From Gracilaria gracilis (lineage: Eukaryota; Rhodophyta; Florideophyceae; Gracilariales; Gracilariaceae), in assembly GCA_030374805.1 (NCBI GenBank), contig JARGSG010000037.1, forward strand, positions 372,001-436,000: a DNA stretch of 64,000 nt, read 5' to 3'. The notes beneath the pieces are model-generated. The model ran no database searches. It saw only the letters and a program-made list of their open reading frames with translations, and had not been told where the DNA came from. Made by a program: the position numbers and the translations under genes. Each line of letters starts with the position of its first letter. Position 1 is the stretch's first letter. Below are positions 61,612 to 64,000 of the stretch, in pieces.

Positions 61612-64000
61612 ATGGAGGTTGGCTTTTGTTCCACCGGTTTGCTATCACCAACTCTATCATGGAGGTCTCATCTCGCGTGGAGGTCCGTCGCCAGAACCAC
61701 TACCACTTCACTTCTAAGCCCTAGTTCAATTCTACGTCATCACAGCTTCAAAACAGCTGCTTCGCGGAAGCATGGTACGGAAACGACGTTTGGTCGGTTG
61801 CCCTCCTCAAGTGTTTTCTTCGGCGTACGCGTACCCAACCATCGGACTAGTCCCGTAAACGCTTGGAGTTTGAAACGGAATTTGAGCATGGGTCCTGGTT
61901 CACAGCTTGTTCTGACTGACGCGAATGCACAGAAAGCAGAACCTGAATCATCAATTGTTCAGCTTCGCACACTGTTCGAGGCTATCACTGAAAAGAAACA
62001 TGCTGGCGATTCGGGCAATGTTGCACAACTGCTGGAGAACGTTTTTCCTTTTGAGTTGGACCGCTTTCAATTAGAAGCTCTTCGAGCATTATGTGATGGG
62101 AGAAGCGTTGTTTTATCTGCCCCGACAGGCGCTGGGAAGACGATCATCGGCGAGATTGCGATTTACCTTGCTCTCTGCCGGGGAATGAAGGTGTTCTACA
62201 CTACACCGTTGAAGGCGCTCTCCAACCAGAAGTTTTACGACTTTAAAAAGCAGTTTGGCGAAGACCGAATTGGTCTACTAACTGGTGATGTCACCGTTAA
62301 CAGGGATGCAGATATTGTAGTCATGACGACTGAAGTGTACAGAAACATGCTTTATGCAGACTCAAATGAGGATTATGATTCCTCGTCTATTACGGATTCT
62401 CTTTTCGCCGTAGTTTTCGATGAGTTCCACTACCTGAATGACCGAGACCGCGGGACAGTATGGGAGGAAAGCGTTATTCACAGCCCGGAACATGTGCTCC
62501 TCGTAGCGCTCAGCGCTACAATGTCAAACACTCGCGATCTACAAAACTGGTTCACTAGTGTCCAAGGCCCGACATCTTTAGTAACCTCCGACGTGCGACC
62601 AGTGCCTTTGAAGTTTGGTTACTGTGATTCGGAGGGACTTACTCCTTTGTTCGCTGAAGACAGCAGAAGGCGACGGGACGAGAAAAGGAAGAAAGGTTTT
62701 GGAAAGAAAGAGAATGGTCGCAAGAGAGGTTCAGAGAAAGATGTCAAAATGCATCCCAAGTTACTTCGGCGTTTGAATGAAAGCAACGAAAGTACGTCTA
62801 GAGTCTCGCCTTGGCGCCGCGGTTCAAAGCCTCGCAGCGAAGACGAACTAGAAAACACTCGAAAGAAATATCGAGAGGTAGTCGACAGGAATAGGAATCA
62901 GCGCCGACCAAGGTTCACAGAAATTCCCTCCTTTCCTTATGTCGTACGGTTACTGAAGAGGCGTGACATGCTGCCGTGCATTATATTCATCTTCAGTAGA
63001 GCTGGATGTGATAGGGCCGCAAACCTAGCCTCTTCAAGCTGGGAAGGGTTGGTCTCCGAACAAGAACAGGAAGCTATTCAGGAAAGACTCGATTCGTTTA
63101 CAGCAGAACATCCAGGCCTGATAAATGAAGATCGCCTAGGTTTGGCGTTGAAAGGAATTGCAAGTCACCATGCTGGATTGTTACCTCTGTGGAAAGTAGT
63201 GATAGAAGAACTCTTTCAGGATGGCCTCATAAAAGTAGTATTTGCTACTGAAACCCTGGCAGCTGGAATCAATATGCCAGCGAGAACAACAGTTATATCA
63301 GCTTTGTCGAAACGAGCTGGCGAGAGTGGGTTTACAGACTTGACCACGAGTCAAGTTTTGCAAATGGCTGGGCGGGCAGGTCGTCGAGGAAAGGACTCCA
63401 TTGGTCACTCAGTTATTCTGCGAAGCAAGAATGAAGGTGCGCTTGATGCTTTCAAGGTTTTGACATCTGGGGTAGGAGCTTTGGAATCCAAATTTACCCC
63501 CAACTACGGTATGGTTCTTAATCTCCTATCGAGCAGACCATTGACGGAGGCCAAGAAACTCGTTGACAGATCGTTCGGTAATTTTGTGAGGGAGAGCGAA
63601 TCAGTTCAGAATTCTAAGAATGAAGTTACGTCGTCAGGAGAATCCATTCAAACGGTTAAGCGAGAGAAACAAGCACTGGAAAACGTGCTGGGGGAAGCAG
63701 AATCTCTGGTTAACTCCGTTGACGAAATGGAACTTCGATCGTATGTAAAGCTTCTTGAGCGTGAAAAGGCTGAAAAACGCGCTCTCGCATATCTGGTGCA
63801 GCAAAGTGTGGCTATGGATACGTCAATGATAGAGGATACCCTCTCTTTCGCACCCACAGGTACCAAACTTCTGTTGAAAGATCGAGGTGAAACTCCATCT
63901 TCAGGTGCAAATAAACGGCACAAGAGACGTGAATATTCTGCTGCTTTGAAAGCTGCCGGAGAAGGAGATATGGGTGAAGAATTGAAGTCGTTTTACTTTT
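61612..64000 (+). CDS. ISE2-like (Ski2-family) plastid RNA helicase, 3' part beyond window
   Basis: DExH RNA helicase related to chloroplast ISE2, needed for plastid RNA processing. ATG at 61612 is the first after an in-frame TAA (61588-61590). It opens a leader of about 90 residues rich in Ser/Thr/Arg/His and poor in acids (HLAWRSVARTTTTSLLSPSS), typical of a plastid transit peptide. Then: Q-motif-like FELDRFQLEAL; Walker A SAPTGAGKT (residue 169); TTPLKALSNQKFYDF (motif Ia); Walker B DEFH in VVFDEFHYLNDRDRGTVWEE (residue 270); LSATMSN (motif III); SDVRPVPLKF; a basic insert; FIFSRAGCDRAA; SHHAGLLP; ATETLAAGINMPARTTVI; and QMAGRAGRRGKDS (motif VI, about residue 586). HYLxDxxRGTVWEE and SxxRPVPL are ISE2/Ski2 marks. 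The frame is open to the end of the window. Confidence 0.92.
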   Translation, partial: MEVGFCSTGLLSPTLSWRSHLAWRSVARTTTTSLLSPSSILRHHSFKTAASRKHGTETTFGRLPSSSVFFGVRVPNHRTSPVNAWSLKRNLSMGPGSQLVLTDANAQKAEPESSIVQLRTLFEAITEKKHAGDSGNVAQLLENVFPFELDRFQLEALRALCDGRSVVLSAPTGAGKTIIGEIAIYLALCRGMKVFYTTPLKALSNQKFYDFKKQFGEDRIGLLTGDVTVNRDADIVVMTTEVYRNMLYADSNEDYDSSSITDSLFAVVFDEFHYLNDRDRGTVWEESVIHSPEHVLLVALSATMSNTRDLQNWFTSVQGPTSLVTSDVRPVPLKFGYCDSEGLTPLFAEDSRRRRDEKRKKGFGKKENGRKRGSEKDVKMHPKLLRRLNESNESTSRVSPWRRGSKPRSEDELENTRKKYREVVDRNRNQRRPRFTEIPSFPYVVRLLKRRDMLPCIIFIFSRAGCDRAANLASSSWEGLVSEQEQEAIQERLDSFTAEHPGLINEDRLGLALKGIASHHAGLLPLWKVVIEELFQDGLIKVVFATETLAAGINMPARTTVISALSKRAGESGFTDLTTSQVLQMAGRAGRRGKDSIGHSVILRSKNEGALDAFKVLTSGVGALESKFTPNYGMVLNLLSSRPLTEAKKLVDRSFGNFVRESESVQNSKNEVTSSGESIQTVKREKQALENVLGEAESLVNSVDEMELRSYVKLLEREKAEKRALAYLVQQSVAMDTSMIEDTLSFAPTGTKLLLKDRGETPSSGANKRHKRREYSAALKAAGEGDMGEELKSFYF

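Overview
This window reads as nuclear DNA of a photosynthetic eukaryote with few introns, most probably a red alga; the assignment is an inference. The grounds are: long single-exon genes for eukaryotic proteins (a multidomain acetyl-CoA carboxylase, a Qa-SNARE, the WD40 protein AIP1, a TIPIN/Swi3 fork protein, an EAF elongation factor, an INO80 subunit); a helicase of the chloroplast ISE2/Ski2 type with a Ser/Thr/Arg-rich leader like a transit peptide; a U1 snRNA-like gene; and long gene-poor stretches filled with duplications.

Layout. 1-7.4 kb: acetyl-CoA carboxylase (minus strand, cut by the window start). 7.4-9.8 kb: no supported gene. 9.8-10.0 kb: U1 snRNA. 10.4-12.2 kb: plastid-targeted-looking membrane protein in two overlapping frames. 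12.5-13.2 kb: TIPIN/Swi3. 13.4-14.9 kb: secreted acidic repeat protein. 16.7-25.9 kb: very GC-rich, gene-dense island (EAF, a small Pro/Cys-rich protein, a multi-pass membrane protein, a syntaxin, a type I membrane protein, a PH-domain protein, an MFS-like transporter). 27-58.3 kb: accessory region of four diverged tandem units. 53.5-55.4 kb: AIP1, lying between units 3 and 4. 58.9-64 kb: INO80B/Ies2-like, a small coiled-coil protein (possibly Nnf1-like), and the 5' part of the ISE2-like helicase.

The accessory region is the unusual part. A full unit holds: a TATA-driven transcription unit with one ~125-nt intron, a 74-aa secreted six-cysteine peptide, a 163-aa secreted Cys-rich protein on the minus strand, a secreted acidic-repeat protein with a Cys-rich C-terminus, a membrane-anchored protein with a TIR-like pattern, a tRNA-derived SINE-like element and a minus-strand remnant with a signal-peptide-like start. 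Unit 2 (37-48.6 kb) keeps the genes open. Unit 1 (27.4-36.3 kb) carries broken copies of the same genes and has lost the TIR-like gene. Units 3 and 4 are partial. A decayed fragment of the helicase gene at 61.6 kb lies just behind the TIR-like gene. The pattern is birth and death of a secreted/receptor-like gene cassette; a defence or recognition role is a hypothesis only.
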